A DNA stretch of 64,000 nucleotides, taken from contig CM030366.1 in the NCBI GenBank assembly GCA_017893485.1, positions 78,300,654 through 78,364,653 of the forward strand, read 5' to 3'. The stretch is from Hemerocallis citrina. Taxonomy: Eukaryota; Streptophyta; Magnoliopsida; Asparagales; Asphodelaceae. This document shows positions 21,688-34,564 of the stretch, piece after piece; positions within the stretch are counted from its first letter, which is position 1; each line of letters opens with the position of its first letter. The translations under genes were made by a program, and so were the position numbers. The notes under the pieces are model-generated. The model worked only from the letters and a program-made list of their open reading frames with translations. It did not search any database and was not told the origin of the DNA.

Positions 21688-23355
21688 TGATGAACTCAAG
21701 ATTATTCACATTTAGGAGCAATAATCTTATTGCAATTGGACATTTAAATGCTCTATATGTGGTATTTTACTCTTCTTTTCTCTTTTCCATAGGAAACAAC
21801 CAAAAGCAGCAAAACGAAGCAGATTCCAGACTAATACAGACTGAGGGGATGATATACAGGGAACTGCAGTGCAACAGTCGACTTGCTCTTCATCAGTCGA
21901 CCGGACAGAGAGATTACTGGGGCTCGGCACAGTCGACTGCCCCAACATCAGTCGACTTGACTGAGGAATCATGAAGCTACAAATGTCTCAGCACCAGTCG
22001 ACTTACACCCTACACCAGTCGACTGGTATTTGGCGGAGTGAAAAGATAAGATGCATCCGCATCTAAATCCAAATCTATCTGAACCCAGATTATATGCGAA
22101 TAACAACTTCTCCAACAAATCAAAGCCAGAGACTGGGGATTGGCAAGAGCACGTGGTTAGCAGATAAGGAAGAAAAGAAGAAAAGAGAAAGAAATAAATC
22201 GCGGATAAAATAAGGAAGGAAAGAGGAGGACTTTCCTGAAAAAGTGGCAAACCCTAATTCTCGTGCCGTGTTCTATAAATATGAATCAAGAGGCATTATT
22301 TTGGTCTCCTCCCCACCAGCCGAATCATAGAGTTCCAGAATCATCAAGACATCAACCAAGAGCATTATTCTATCAGCATTGAAGAAGGAGAGAGGAGATC
22401 AAGTACTTAGAAGGGAACAAGGCAGTCGACTGAAGTGACAGCCAGTCGACCTATCTGCCGGACTTCATCAGTTTATTTCTCCTCTTTTCAGTTCTTTTAT
22501 GCTAATCATGTATTCAAACTTGCTGATCAATAAAAATCTTATTATGTGGAACTAATTTTATAGTTGGGTAGATTGAAACCGTAGTTATGTAATACTTCTA
22601 TTCTTCTGAATACTACTCTAGTACTTATTGATTAAATCTGATTGAATTGATATAGATTTATAATAATCAAACTTGTTCAGAATTCTAAGGGCAGTCGACT
22701 GAGGTGACAGCAAGTCGACTGACATATAGAATCTGAGTTATCAAGTTTGCGTATTATAAATCTGAATCTGTTATATGAGCATATTGAGACGACCCGTATC
22801 TCGTGCTCATAATTTGTAACACAGGAATCTTTAGGGATTCTTGGTTTAATCAACTTGAAGGATCTAGATCTGATACCAATTTCTAGAGCTTTGAGTGTTT
22901 GTTCGTTTCCATTGTTCTTATGTTTTCTTTAAGTGCAACTTAGTAGATACCATGCTAAATACTTAAGGAAAGAAACGAATTAGAGTAGATACCATGCCTA
23001 ATTCTTGACCTAGGGAAACATTAACTTTAAGGAGTAGATACCCTGCCTTTAAAGAGAACAAACATGAGTGATTAGAATAGTAAAGAAGGAGACTTCGCAT
23101 TACTGACTATAGGTGAAAATCAAAACCCAACTACTTGATAAATATTTGTGATTCAGAACTACTTGATAGAGTTTTTAATTTCTCCTTCTCTTTAGAACAA
23201 TTCTTACGATTCTTATTTTGGTTTATTGGTTAGTGAGTTAATTTCTACAATCTCTGTGGGATCGACCCTTGCTCGTCACTACGCTTCTCTAAACGATTCG
23301 TACACTTGCGAGGTTTTTAATTTGTGTCTAGTTTAGTCATCTAGATAGCACAACA
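21688..23355 (+). repeat. 5' LTR of the Athila element
   Basis: 1,668 bp, from TGATGAACTC to AGCACAACA. It differs from the 3' LTR by about ten substitutions and a few small indels (for example an extra 3 bp in agaggaggac, and 6 bp near 23030). It contains five AGTCGAC pairs, described under findings. The word ctataaatatgaatc near 22273 is a likely TATA box. Confidence 0.95.
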
Positions 23356-23361
23356 AGTTTT

Positions 23362-23379
23362 TGGCGCCGTTGCCGGGGA
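23362..23379 (+). other. Primer binding site (tRNA-Asp type)
   Basis: TGGCGCCGTTGCCGGGGA lies 6 bases after the 5' LTR and is complementary to the 3' end of plant tRNA-Asp, the usual primer for Athila-like elements. Confidence 0.85.
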
Positions 23380-23477
23380 ATTGTTAGCATTTTAACTTAC
23401 AAATCAGTAAATCTTTTCTTTTATTTTCTTTTCTTTTATTAATAAATATTTTCTTCTAGGTTACAGTATTTTGGTGG

Positions 23478-24797
23478 ATGCATGGAAGGAGATCACTTCG
23501 TCCAGAGCTACTAACTATTGACGCGGAAACAGAACGCACTTTGCACAGACTAGGTCGGCTGTCTGCGACCAACCAGTCGACTGCTACACGGAACCAGTCG
23601 ACTACACAGAGACCCAATTCACGAGCAACAATGGCTGAGGAAGTACCAAATCGAGTACCAATGCAGGACAAATTCATGCCTAAGAATATTGAGCAACCTT
23701 CCTGCATTGCTTATCAACCTAATGTCACAGGGAATATGCATCTATCTCTCCAATTACTTAGCATGGTCCCCCACTTTAGTGGCAAACCAGACGAGGAGCC
23801 TCACCTCCATCTGCAAGACTTCTTTGATCTTTGCAGAACACAAAGTGTCTAGGGGCTTACCCCTGAACAAATCAGGTTAATCTTGTTCCCATTTTCTTTA
23901 AAACTTAATGCTAAATTGTGGTATAATTCTTTGGAACCAGGATCAATTAATTCATGGGAGCAATTGGCCACGAAAATTTTGAAAGAATTCTTTCCAGCCC
24001 AGAAGACCAAACAACTGAAAAGGGAGATTCAACTCTTCCAACAAAAAGATGGAGATTTATTCTTCGAAGCATGGAAGGATTTCAAGAACAAGCTCCTCAA
24101 GTGTCCTACACACAACATGCCTAAAGATGATCAGGTACAAGCTTTTTATGAGGGTTTAGATGATACTAACAAGGCAATTGTGGATTCAGCTTGCAACGGG
24201 ATCTTGATGAGGAAAAGTGGTGAGGAGGCCATCGAATTATTTGAAGAACTTAGCGAGAACTCACAGCAATTCTCAACAAGGGGAAGAGGCATTCCTAAAA
24301 AACAGGGAGTTTACGAAATTTCTAGTAGTAATAACATACAATTAGAAATGGTAAACATGAACAAAAAAATTGATATGCTTGTTAATGCAATGACAACAAT
24401 GGGCAGTGTAAAAAATCAAACAAAAGAAATTTGTGCAATTTGTTCTCATTTTGATCATACAACTGACACATGTCCCATGTCTTCTTTCACATATCAGGAG
24501 CATGCAAACTATGTGGGACAAGGAGTGTTTCCACCAAAGAACAACCCATTCTCAAACACATACAACCCAGGGTGGAGGAACCATCCAAATTTCTCATGGA
24601 GCAATAATCAAGGAACTCAATCTTCGCAAGGACAGGCACGGAAATTCCAAATGGGAAGTGGGTTTGATAGGCCAGTTCAAGAACAGAAGAAGTTGGATTT
24701 TGAATCCACCGTTCTTCAATTGCTCCAACAACAACATCAAACAAGCAATTCAGAAATTGGAAACTCAAATCGGGCAAATCGCAAAGGAGTTGAGTGA
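23478..24797 (+). pseudogene. gag: Athila gag (one nonsense codon)
   Basis: A single frame runs from the ATG at 23478 to 24797, broken only by TAG at 23850-23852. It encodes the capsid-type Retrotrans_gag domain (about 23700-24290) and a CCHC knuckle CAICSHFDHTTDTC at about 24433-24474 (C-x2-C-x4-H-x4-C). The Asn/Pro-rich tail typical of Athila gag follows. Gag would package the element RNA in cytoplasmic particles. An AGTCGAC pair (23575, 23596) lies near the N-terminus and is read as Gln-Ser-Thr twice. Confidence 0.9.
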
Positions 24798-27700
24798 AAG
24801 AAAGGCAGGAGAACTCCCTTCACAAACCATACCAAACCCTAGAGGCCAAGAACAGCTCAAATCAGTAACAATTCTGAGAAGTGGTAAGACAATTGAAAAC
24901 AAGGTTGGAACACACACAGAAGAAGCAGAAACACAACCATCAAATGTTTTGGGTTCTAATAAGGTAAGTGAAAAAGAAAGAACAGTTTTGTCACCATTCC
25001 CTCAAAGGTTAGTCAAGCAAAAGAAAGAACAACATTTATTTGACATCTTTGAAACTCTCAGAAAGGTAGAAATTAATATCCCCCTACTTGATGCTATTAA
25101 ACAAATTCCTTCTTATGCCAAATTTTTGAAAGAATGTTGTACTCACAAAAGAACATTTCAGGTTAGGGAGGATGTGGCTTTGACAGAGGAAGTGAGTGCT
25201 GTTTTGTTAAGGAAATTACCTCCTAAATTGAAGGACCCAGGTAGTTTTACCATTCCTTGCAGGGTTGGTGAGCACTTCTTTGAAAAGGCACTGCTAGACT
25301 TGGGGGCAAGCATCAATCTTCTTCCTTACCCTGTTTATGAAAAGCTAGGATTGGGGGAACTCAAACCAACATCCATCACTTTGCAGTTGGCTGATCGTAG
25401 CATCAAAAGACCTAGAGGTATTTTGGAAGATGTCCTAGTTCAGGTAAATGATTTCATATTGCCTGCAGATTTTGTTGTGTTAGACATGGAGGACTCTTCA
25501 ATGCCATCTTCGTTACCAATCATCCTAGGTAGGCCCTTTATGAGTACGGCTGATATAAAAATTTGTGTTAAAAAGGGTACTATAAGTATGAAAATAAATG
25601 GAGAAAAGGTTGAATTTAAAATGTTTGATACACTAAAATTACCACATGATGACCATGAATGCTATAATGTTGATGTGGTACAGGAGATTGTTGATCAAAC
25701 ATTTCAGGTACATAGCATTGAACCACTACAAGCTGCAATTACACAGTCTCTAACATTGTCTAATGTTGAACAGGAACACGATGACTGGAGGATAGCAGAA
25801 ACAGTACATCACCTTGAAACTCCAAAGTCACATTCAGGTAAACTCGCACCTGCATTTGAAAATATTGTGACTGATGACACTTGTGTTTCCTCGGACCAGT
25901 CGACTGGTGGACAGGATAAGTCGACTGTTCCGACTGCGACCAGAACACCAGACGTAGAGCTGAAGCCGCTGCCTGAACATCTGAAGCAAGCATATTTGGG
26001 TGAAAACCAGATGCTACCTGCAAACTTGAGTGCACAGGAAGAAGAGAAGTTGCTGAGGGTACTGCGAGAACACAAAGGTGCAATAGGATGGACCATTGCA
26101 GATATCAAGGGAATAAGTCCATCAAAATACGTGCATAAAATACTTCTTGAAGACAACGCAAAACCAAGCAGGGAAGCACAGAGAAGGCTTAACCCACACA
26201 TGAAGGAAGTGGTAAGAACAGAGGTCTTGAAGCTATTAGATGTTGGCATCATCTACCCTATCTCAGATAGCAAGTGGGTGAGCCCTATACATGTAGTGCC
26301 TAAGAAAAGTGGAGTCACAGTGGTGAAGAATGAAGAGAATGAGCTTATCCCTACTAGAGTGACTACAGGATGGAGGGTATGCATTGACTACAGGAAACTG
26401 AATAACGAAACCAGGAAAGATCACTTCCCTCTTCCTTTTATTGATCAAACGTTAGAAAGATTAGCAGGATATAGTCATTATTGTTTTTTAGATGGTTATA
26501 GTGGCTATAATCAAATTGCTATTGCTCCAGAAGATCAAGAAAAAACCACTTTTACATGTCCTTTTGGTACTTTTGCATACAGGAGGATGCCCTTTGGATT
26601 GTGCAATGCACCAGCTATATTTCAGAGATGCATGATGAGTATATTTTCAGACATGGTGGAAAGGTTCATCGAGGTATTTATGGATGATTTTAGTATTTTT
26701 GGATCTTGTTTTGATGAATGCCTTAACCATTTGCAGCTTGTGCTTAAAAGATGTGAAGAATGCAATTTAGTACTGAATTGGGAAAAGTGCCATTTTATGG
26801 TACAACAAGGTATTGTCTTGGGACATGTGGTGTCAAAAAGAGGCATAGAGGTGGACAAGGCAAAAATTGACATCATATCAAAGCTACCCCCTCCCACTAC
26901 AGTCAAGGGTGTTAGGAGTTTTCTTGGACATGCAGGGTTCTATAGAAGATTTATAAAAGATTTCTAAAAAATCTCCAAACCCCTTTGTGAATTGTTGGCT
27001 AAGGATGCTGATTTTGCATGGACAGAAGAGTGCACAAATGCTTTTATTACATTGAAAAATCTTCTCATTTCTACACCTATTGTCATGGCACCAGATTGGA
27101 GCCATCCTTTCGAGCTTATGTGTGATGCAAGTGATTATGCTTTAGGAGATGTTTTAGGTCAGAGAATCAATAAGGTACCCCATGTTATTTACTATGCTTC
27201 TCGAACTTTAAACGATGCACAGCTAAATTATTCCACTACTGAAAAAGAAATGTTAACTGTTATTTTTGCTGTAGAGAAGTTTAGATCATATTTAATTGGT
27301 TCTAAAGTTATTGTTTTCACTGACCATGCTTCTTTGAGATATTAGTTTGCTAAAAAGGATGCTAAGCCTAGGTTGATCAGATGGGTGCTGTTGCTTCAAG
27401 AATTCGATCTTGAGATTAGAGACAAGAAAGGAAGTGACAATGTTGTGGCAGATCACATGTCCAGATTACTGCATGAGGAAGAAAGAATTGTGCCCCCACT
27501 TAATGAAAATTTCCTAGATGAAAATTTATTTGAAATAAATATACAACTTCCATGGTTTGCAGATATTGTAAATTATCTCACTGCTCATGTTTTCCCTCCA
27601 GGTATGACACTTCAGGAAAGAAAGAGACTGGTGGCCATGTGCAGGCACTATTATTGGGATGATCCTTATTTGTTCAAATTTTGCCCTGATCAAATTATAA

Positions 27701-28848
27701 GAAGATGTGTGGCAGAAGAAGAGCAAATGAGTATTCTACAACATTGCCACAAATATGCATGTGGAGGACATTTTGGACCAAAAAGAACAGCACTCAAGGT
27801 ATTACAATCTGGTTTTTATTGGCCTAATGTATTTAAAGATGTTTTTTCTTTTTGCAGGACTTGTGACAAATGCCAAAGGACAGGCAATATCTCTTCTAGA
27901 AATCAAATGCCACTGCAAAACATCCAAGTAATCGAGCTTTTTGATGTTTGGGGAATCGACTTCATGAGTCCCTTTCCTAACTCATTTGGTTATTTATATA
28001 TTCTTGTCGGTGTGGATTATGTGTCTAAATGGGTCGAGGCTGTCCCCTCAAAGACTAATGATCACAAAGTTGTTGTCAAGTTTTTGCAGGAGAACATTTT
28101 CGCTAGGTTTGGTACACCACGAGCAATAATTAGTGATGGAGGGAGCCACTTCAATAACTTTCCATTTGCTTCTTTGATGAAGAAATGTGGTATTACACAT
28201 AGAGTGGGTACTCCATATCATCCTCAAACTAGTGGGCAGGTGGAGATTAGCAACAGAGAAATCAAGAGCATTTTGGAAAAGACAGTAAATATAAGGAGAA
28301 AGGATTGGTCGCTGCGCTTGAACGATGCATTATGGGCCTACCGAACAGCATACAAAACTCCCATCGGCATGTCACCATACCGTTTGGTTTTTGGAAAAGC
28401 CTGTCATCTGCCAGTGGAGTTGGAACACAAAGCCTATTGGGCTATTAAAAGGTTCAATTTTGATATGAAACAAGCATGCGACAAAAGAAGATTACAACTG
28501 AATGAGCTTGAAGAGTTGAGGCACGACGCATATGAAAATGCAAAATTGTACAAGGAAAGGACCAAGTTGTACCATGATAAACAGCTAGCAAGGAAGGAGT
28601 TTTATGAAGGACAGAAGGTATCAATATACAACTCAAGATTAAGACTCTTTCCAGGCAAGCTTATGTCACGATGGTATGGCCCATACATTGTTACAAAAGT
28701 CTTTCCACATGGTGCATTGGAGGTTCATAGCAAAGAGAAAAATCAAACATTCAAGGTGAATGGGCATAGGGCGAAGCCGTACATTGAGATGAGTTTAGAG
28801 CCGCATGAGGAAGATGTGAATCTTCAAACCATTCAATACATTACATGA
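24745..28848 (+). pseudogene. pol: Athila pol: protease, RT, RNase H, integrase (two nonsense codons)
   Basis: The pol frame is +1 relative to gag; the crossover is near 24725-24750, in a CAA-rich stretch. Protease shows LLDLGASINLLP near 25288. RT spans about 26270-26964 with catalytic FMDDF near 26677. RNase H lies at about 27090-27400. Integrase has an HHCC-type finger (to CRTCDKCQ near 27880) and D, D, E residues in GIDF, ISDGG and [11 protein letters not shown] at 26965-26967 cuts the RT/RNase H join and TAG at 27343-27345 lies in RNase H; the same frame resumes after each. An AGTCGAC pair (25898, 25919) sits between protease and RT. The frame ends at 28848 without a chromodomain. Confidence 0.9.
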
Positions 28849-28887
28849 ACTCATCAAGTCTAGCTGAAGACAGAAAACACAGCGCTT

Positions 28888-28905
28888 ATTGGGAGGCAAC
28901 CCAAT
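28888..28905 (+). promoter_or_regulatory. Conserved hairpin after pol
   Basis: ATTGGGAGGCAACCCAAT folds as a 6-bp stem with a 6-base loop, 40 bases after the pol stop. A gcgctn..gggaggcaaccc word at this position recurs in Athila-like elements as I remember them; its function is unknown. Confidence 0.5.
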
Positions 28906-29845
28906 TTTTCAGAGAAGTACTTACACTCTCTATTTATTTATTTCTTTAATCACTTCTTTATTTCTTTACATTATTTTCTTTCCTTCAAACTAGTTGGTAA
29001 CACATTCCTATATTTTAAGTTTTGTGCGAACATTGAGGACAATGTTCCATCTAAGTTTGGGGGTATTAGTTAGTTACATTTGAAGTCTTTTGATTTTTTT
29101 AGGATAAACAATTTCTTATAAAGTAAGAGGAAGGATACTTATTTACTTTAGGATTGTTGAGTTTCATAATGCCTTACAAAATTATATGAGTCATGCGATT
29201 ATACATAAAAAACAATTGTGATGCTTTTTCTAGTGATTATTCCCTTTGATCTAGTCCTAAACAGAGTTTAAGTAAATAGAGTAATAACGAAAAGAAAAAA
29301 TAAATAAATAAATGAATAAAGTCAATTTACTCCAATGTTTTGAGTGCTTAGTAACTAGGGGTATTCATCACCAATGTTTACCTTTACGTCAAACGGCAAC
29401 TTGAAATATAAGTATGCAAAGCACTAAAAGTTTGTGACTTGTTGAGTAATCGGGTGGATTCATCACAAATGTCTGGCACTCGCGTCAAAAGGCAAGTGAC
29501 GACTTAAAGAAGAGATTCTGAAAAAAAAAAAAAAACTCTAGTTTGCTACTCGGTTTGCAGTAGTGAGAAGGGATAATCACAGATGGAGTATTACATACTA
29601 TAACTATAATTAATTGCATGACAAGTGTGGTTGAGTTTGGAGTTATGAATAGACAATTGCACTAGAGAAAGTGGGTATGCTTGTTTTTATTTTATTTGCA
29701 AATTGTTTATAATTTTGATTGCAAAATTTTGATGCATGCACAATGAGACATTTTCTTGGAGTGATGGGTTGAGACTATTATTTTCCCCTTGTTCATAATT
29801 TCACTTTTTGCTTGAGGACAAGCAAAAGCTAAGTTTGGGGGTATT
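28906..29845 (+). other. Athila 3' untranslated region with two polypurine-tract modules
   Basis: There is no env-like ORF. The module gaggacaa...ctaagtttgggggtatt occurs at about 29034-29067 and again at about 29814-29845, the second directly abutting the 3' LTR. An imperfect duplication (ttcatcaccaatgt / ttcatcacaaatgt, followed by cgtcaaa.ggcaa) lies at about 29357-29400 and 29458-29505. Confidence 0.6.
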
Positions 29846-31509
29846 TGATGAACTCAAGATTATTCACATTTAGGAGCAATAATCTTATTGCAATTAGACA
29901 TTTAAATGCTCTATATGTGGTATTTTACTCTTCTTTTCTCTTTTCCATAGGAAACAACCAAAAGCAGCAAAACGAAGCAGATTCCAGACTAATACAGACT
30001 GAAGGGATGATATACAGGGAACTGCAGTGCAACAGTCGACTTGCTCTTCATCAGTCGACCGGACAGAGAGATTACTGGGGCTCGGCACAGTCGACTGCCC
30101 CAACATCAGTCGACTTGACTGAGGAATCATGAAGCCACAAATGTCTCAGCACCAGTCGACTTACACCCTACACCAGTCGACTGGTATTTGGCGGAGTGAA
30201 AAGATAAGATGCATCCGCATCTAAATCCAAATCTATCTGAACCCAGATTATATGCGAATAACAACTTCTCCAACAAATCAAAGCCAGAGACTGGGGATTG
30301 GCAAGAGCACGTGGTTAGCAGATAAGGAAGAAAAGAAGAAAAGAGAAAGAAATAAATCGCGGATAAAATAAGGAAGGAAAGAGGACTTTCCTGAAAAAGT
30401 GGCAAACCCTAATTCTCGTGCCGTGTTCTATAAATATGAATCAAGAGGCATTATTTTGGTCTCCTCCCCACCAGGCGAATCATAGAGTTCCAGAATCATC
30501 AAGACATCAACCAAGAGCATTATTCTATCAGCATTGAAGAAGGAGAGAGGAGATCAAGTACTTAGAAGGGAACAAGGCAGTCGACTGAAGTGACAGCCAG
30601 TCGACCTATCTGCCGGACTTCATCAGTTTATTTCTCCTCTTTTCAGTTCTTTTATGCTAATCATGTATTCAAACTTGCTGATCAATAAAAATCTTATTAT
30701 GTGGAACTAATTTTATAGTTGGGTAGATTGAAACCGTAGTTATGTAATACTTCTATTCTTCTGAATACTACTCTAGTACTTATTGATTAAATCTGATTGA
30801 ATTGATATAGATTTATAATAATCAAACTTGTTCAGAATTCTAAGGGCAGTCGACTGAGGTGACAGCAAGTCGACTGACATATAGAATCTGAGTTATCAAG
30901 TTTGCGTATTATAAATCTGAATCTGTTATATGAGCATATTGAGACGACCCGTATCTCGTGCTCATAATTTGTAACACAGGAATCTTTAGGGATTCTTGGT
31001 TTAATCAACTTGAAGGATCTAGATCTGATACCAATTTCTAGAGCTTTGAGTGTTTGTTCGTTTCCATTGTTCTTATGTTTTCTTTAAGTGCAACTTAGTA
31101 GATACCATGCTAAATACTTAAGGAAAGAAACGAATTAGAGTAGATACCATGCCTAATTCTTGACCTAGGGAAACATTAAGGAGTAGATACCATGCCCTTT
31201 AAGAGAACAAACATGAGTGATTAGAATAGTAAAGAAGGAGACTTCGCATTACTGACTATAGGTGGAAATCAAAACCCAACTACTTGATAAATATTTGTGA
31301 TTCAGAACTACTTGATAGAGTTTTTAATTTCTCCTTCTCTTTAGAACAATTCTTTAAGATTCTTATTTTTGGTTTATTGGTTAGTGAGTTAATTTCTACA
31401 ATCTCTGTGGGATCGACCCTTGCTCGTCACTACGCTTCTCTAAACGATTCGTACACTTGCGAGGTTTTTAATTTGTGTGTCTAGTTTAGGTCATCTAGAT
31501 AGCACAACA
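29846..31509 (+). repeat. 3' LTR of the Athila element
   Basis: 1,664 bp, near-identical to the 5' LTR, and preceded by the polypurine tract tttggggg (29834-29841). It carries the same five AGTCGAC pairs. Confidence 0.95.
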
Positions 31510-32976
31510 CTTGCTGAACATAAAATGTAGCCCTAGATGTCTAGATCATTTTTCCCTGGTCTGAATTTAAATTCCAATTTGTCATCTGCTAGATATCATC
31601 TTTTTAGTACAACTGTGTTAGTAATTCCAAACTCATAATTTCATGCGTATCCTACTGTTTCTTATTTTATTTGACCCTGTTAACAGTAAAGGAAAAATCT
31701 GAAATAAATTAGGCTGGACCTAGACATGTATAGGTACTTCCCTGAATTTTTATAGATTTTATTAATGAGTTCTCTAACCTGAAATAATTAGTTGAACACA
31801 ACCTACTGCATGCTTCCTGAACATAAAACCTGAATGGAATAGAGTTTTCACCCTAGTTCCTATATCCTTTATGTGCCTTAATTATACTCGCTGGAACCGT
31901 GTGGAAGTCTACTTTCTAGACCTTCCGGCGGATTCAGATTTGCTATTTTTTAGTGACGGTAATCAGCATTTTAGTACAACAAGATCATGTTGTCCTGATT
32001 ATGTAAATTGTACTTATGTGATGCGTTTGCCTCATGCTTTGTCTGTAGCGCATAGAATTAGTCACACTTAGTATTATACAACATTAAAATCCTCTTGCAT
32101 GCTCACATAGGATGAAAATAAATTAATAACAAGCCGGGGTATTATGGATAGACTTGGTAGTGAACAGTCAGGAAATGTACTCGGTAAAGCCTTCTCGCTC
32201 GCACGAACACTTGACATGGAAGGAGGAGATTGTCATGGAAGAAGATTACCTCGTTATCTCGTTAACTCATTATCTTGTTATCATGTTATCTAGTTACGCC
32301 GAGTACACAATCCGTGAATTCACCATCAGTCTAAAACGATCACTGTGCTTGCGCCGAACCTGTGAAATGGGACGCAGTAGTACGTGCACTAGATAGATTA
32401 ATAAAATACTTAATAACTCGCAACTCATGCTTGATCTTGACTTGACATCACTCATTACATGCGTGATTATTGTTCATCTTTGATATTATAGTCTGCTATT
32501 TGTTTTGTTCTTTGTCTTTGACCATGTCCCTATTCTTTGATATACATATTTTCCTTTATCATCTGTTTTCTCTACTTGCTGCCCACGACTTGCTCTAAGG
32601 GCATTCTTTTCTTTCTTTTTAGAAGAAATTGGTGAGCAAACTCTTTAAAGATCGAAGCTGGACTATTAGACTACTTAGCTATCTTTTGTTATTTGCTTAT
32701 TGTATTTCTTTTTTTTTTATCATACTTTGTATCTTGGGCTTTATGACCAAAAATTGTTTTATCCCAGATGTTGGATTATTAATTAGTGAATTTATTTCAT
32801 GATTATCTGTGAGTTTATTCATTATTTATGTGATTATATTCTTTGCCTGCGTGGTTGTTTCTCTTGTATATTGTTAAGTTAGGCTAGTACAGCTTATGGA
32901 TGATGTATAATCATTCGCTGGGCCTACGTTACGTGCTCGTATTCCCGTATTTTGAGTAGCGTGGCGTGACATTTAC

Positions 32977-34560
32977 CCTCGACATTTTGTTGTCCACTCT
33001 GTTTGTTAGACTATCCGGATGAAAATTGGAACTTAATTAGTTATATATTTTCATTATTTGAGTAAGAATATATACCGTTCTATAACTTTATTAGTCATGT
33101 TATAGTTAGATTTAGTTTAGCTATATCAGTAGATATCTATACAATATATATAATTTAGTTTTAGTTATATAATTTGAACAATTTATGGATTTGTTGAATG
33201 TTAAAATGCTTGATATTTTTGGTATTTAGAAATCTTAGAATATTACATGATGTATATAGATGGAAAAATATGTACACGTTAGATTCTACCAAAATTTTTG
33301 AAAATTGTTGATTACGTTGCAACTTTCGGTTACCATTTTTATTTTAAGGATAACCTTAATGCATATATTTTTTTTGAAAATAAAGTATGTCAATTAACAT
33401 GTTTCAAAAGAATGCATCATTTTTCTTAAAAGATCTGTGCAATATTGCACAAGGTTATACTAGTTTATTATATTAAACTAATGCAAACCCTCCTTTTTTT
33501 CCCTCTTTCTTTTGGGTGCTAGGTCAAGAAGCACAACACACAGTTATTCATGCACCATACTTGTCTATCGCATACTCCTCAATAATAGTTTTTAGCTCAA
33601 CAGTAGTAAATAAAACCAAAGAACATCTATGGGAAATACTTTCTCTTTCTTAGTCGCTATATCCGCACAACAATTGGCTTCCCAAAACATATTTTTCATA
33701 TGAATTCTTACAAAAGTTTTACTCTAGAAGTTCATGTGGCACAATCTTCACCATATCAAAAAAATATTTTATTATACATGGAGTTAGAGATTATACATGG
33801 GTGGTTGGAGATTGTGTCACATCACCCTGTAGAGTAAAATAATGTAAAAAGCTTTTGCACAAATTATTAACCTAATTTTAATGTCCTGAGAAATAAGATG
33901 AAGACTAGTGACTACAAGAACCTGATCAATGACATGCTTGGAATCCCCTCCAATTACTAGTTGGTCGTTATGAACAGTAAGATAGAATAACTTAAAAGCA
34001 ACCCAGTACTAAGAATCAAGTATTATGGCTTTTCATTCATAACTATATATAGAGGGGGAAGTTAGGGTTTGAGTTTGGTTGTTTGGTTAGACCGCCACTT
34101 GAGTAGGTGGGCTTCGACCGCCACCTTAATAGGTGGGCATCCACATAAATAGGTGGTCACAGTTTTACAACACTCCTCATTGGATGCCCACTTTTAAAAC
34201 ATTGCCTCATTAAAAACTTTTCTAAAGAAAAACCCACATTTGTAAAAAATCCTCACTGAAAGAAAAGAGTACAACTAATTCTTCAGGAATATGATTCTTT
34301 AGAAATCCGATTCTCTGGAAATCTAAGTGTGCGCGACTTACATTGCCTCATTAAAAACCTTTAAAATGGAAAACCCAGTGAAAAAAACTTATCGAAGGAA
34401 AAAAGTATATTGCGCAAAGACATTCTTAAGGATGTCTCCATTAACATCTTCAGGATGCTTGCATCTTCAAGATGCTCCCTCTTAAAATACTAAAAAATAT
34501 TACATTTAGTTCTTACATCAACTTGAATGAAAAAATCACCCCCAAAAAATATTATATTTG
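32977..34560. other. AT-rich stretch; left part unassigned, right part probably copia terminal DNA
   Basis: No gene is visible at 32977-33480. The region 33960-34560 has tatatatagaggggg and two gcctcattaaaaac words, which resemble sequence next to LTRs of some plant copia elements. I cannot fix LTR edges or a target duplication. Confidence 0.35.
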
Positions 34561-34564
34561 GTCA

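Larger units (their letters stand above)
21688..31509 (+). mobile_element. Athila-type Ty3/gypsy retrotransposon, complete with LTRs
   Basis: The element is 9,822 bp with exact 5-bp duplication cttgc (21683-21687, 31510-31514). LTRs are 21688-23355 and 29846-31509. Gag and pol read on plus: gag, protease, reverse transcriptase, RNase H, integrase, then a 1-kb 3' region without an env-like ORF. The gag word NTYNPGWRNHPNFSW and the RT/integrase style match Athila. Four disabling lesions are visible (a stop in gag, a frameshift at the gag/pol join, two stops in pol). It sits inside copy A. Confidence 0.95.
19591..32971 (+). mobile_element. TG...CA element, copy A (3.55 kb without the nested Athila)
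   Basis: It begins TGTAACCCCTATTTCC and ends GCGTGGCGTGACA. Both flanks carry tttac (19586-19590 and 32972-32976), an exact 5-bp duplication. Removing the Athila element (21688-31509) and one copy of its duplication leaves 3,554 bp. A TATA box (cctataaatacta, 20214-20226) is followed by a pyrimidine-rich leader and a GC-rich region with an unassigned 146-codon frame (20275-20715). The part at 31510-32971 is clearly homologous, in reverse orientation, to 50534-51500 of copy C. No RT, integrase, primer site or second LTR is seen. Best guess: a solo LTR of a retroelement with very long LTRs, or a non-autonomous element. Confidence 0.75.

Noticed and set aside
28849..29845. An env-like gene after Athila pol
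   Set aside because: Some Athila elements carry one, but here only short frames are present and none has a signal peptide or membrane segment worth reporting.
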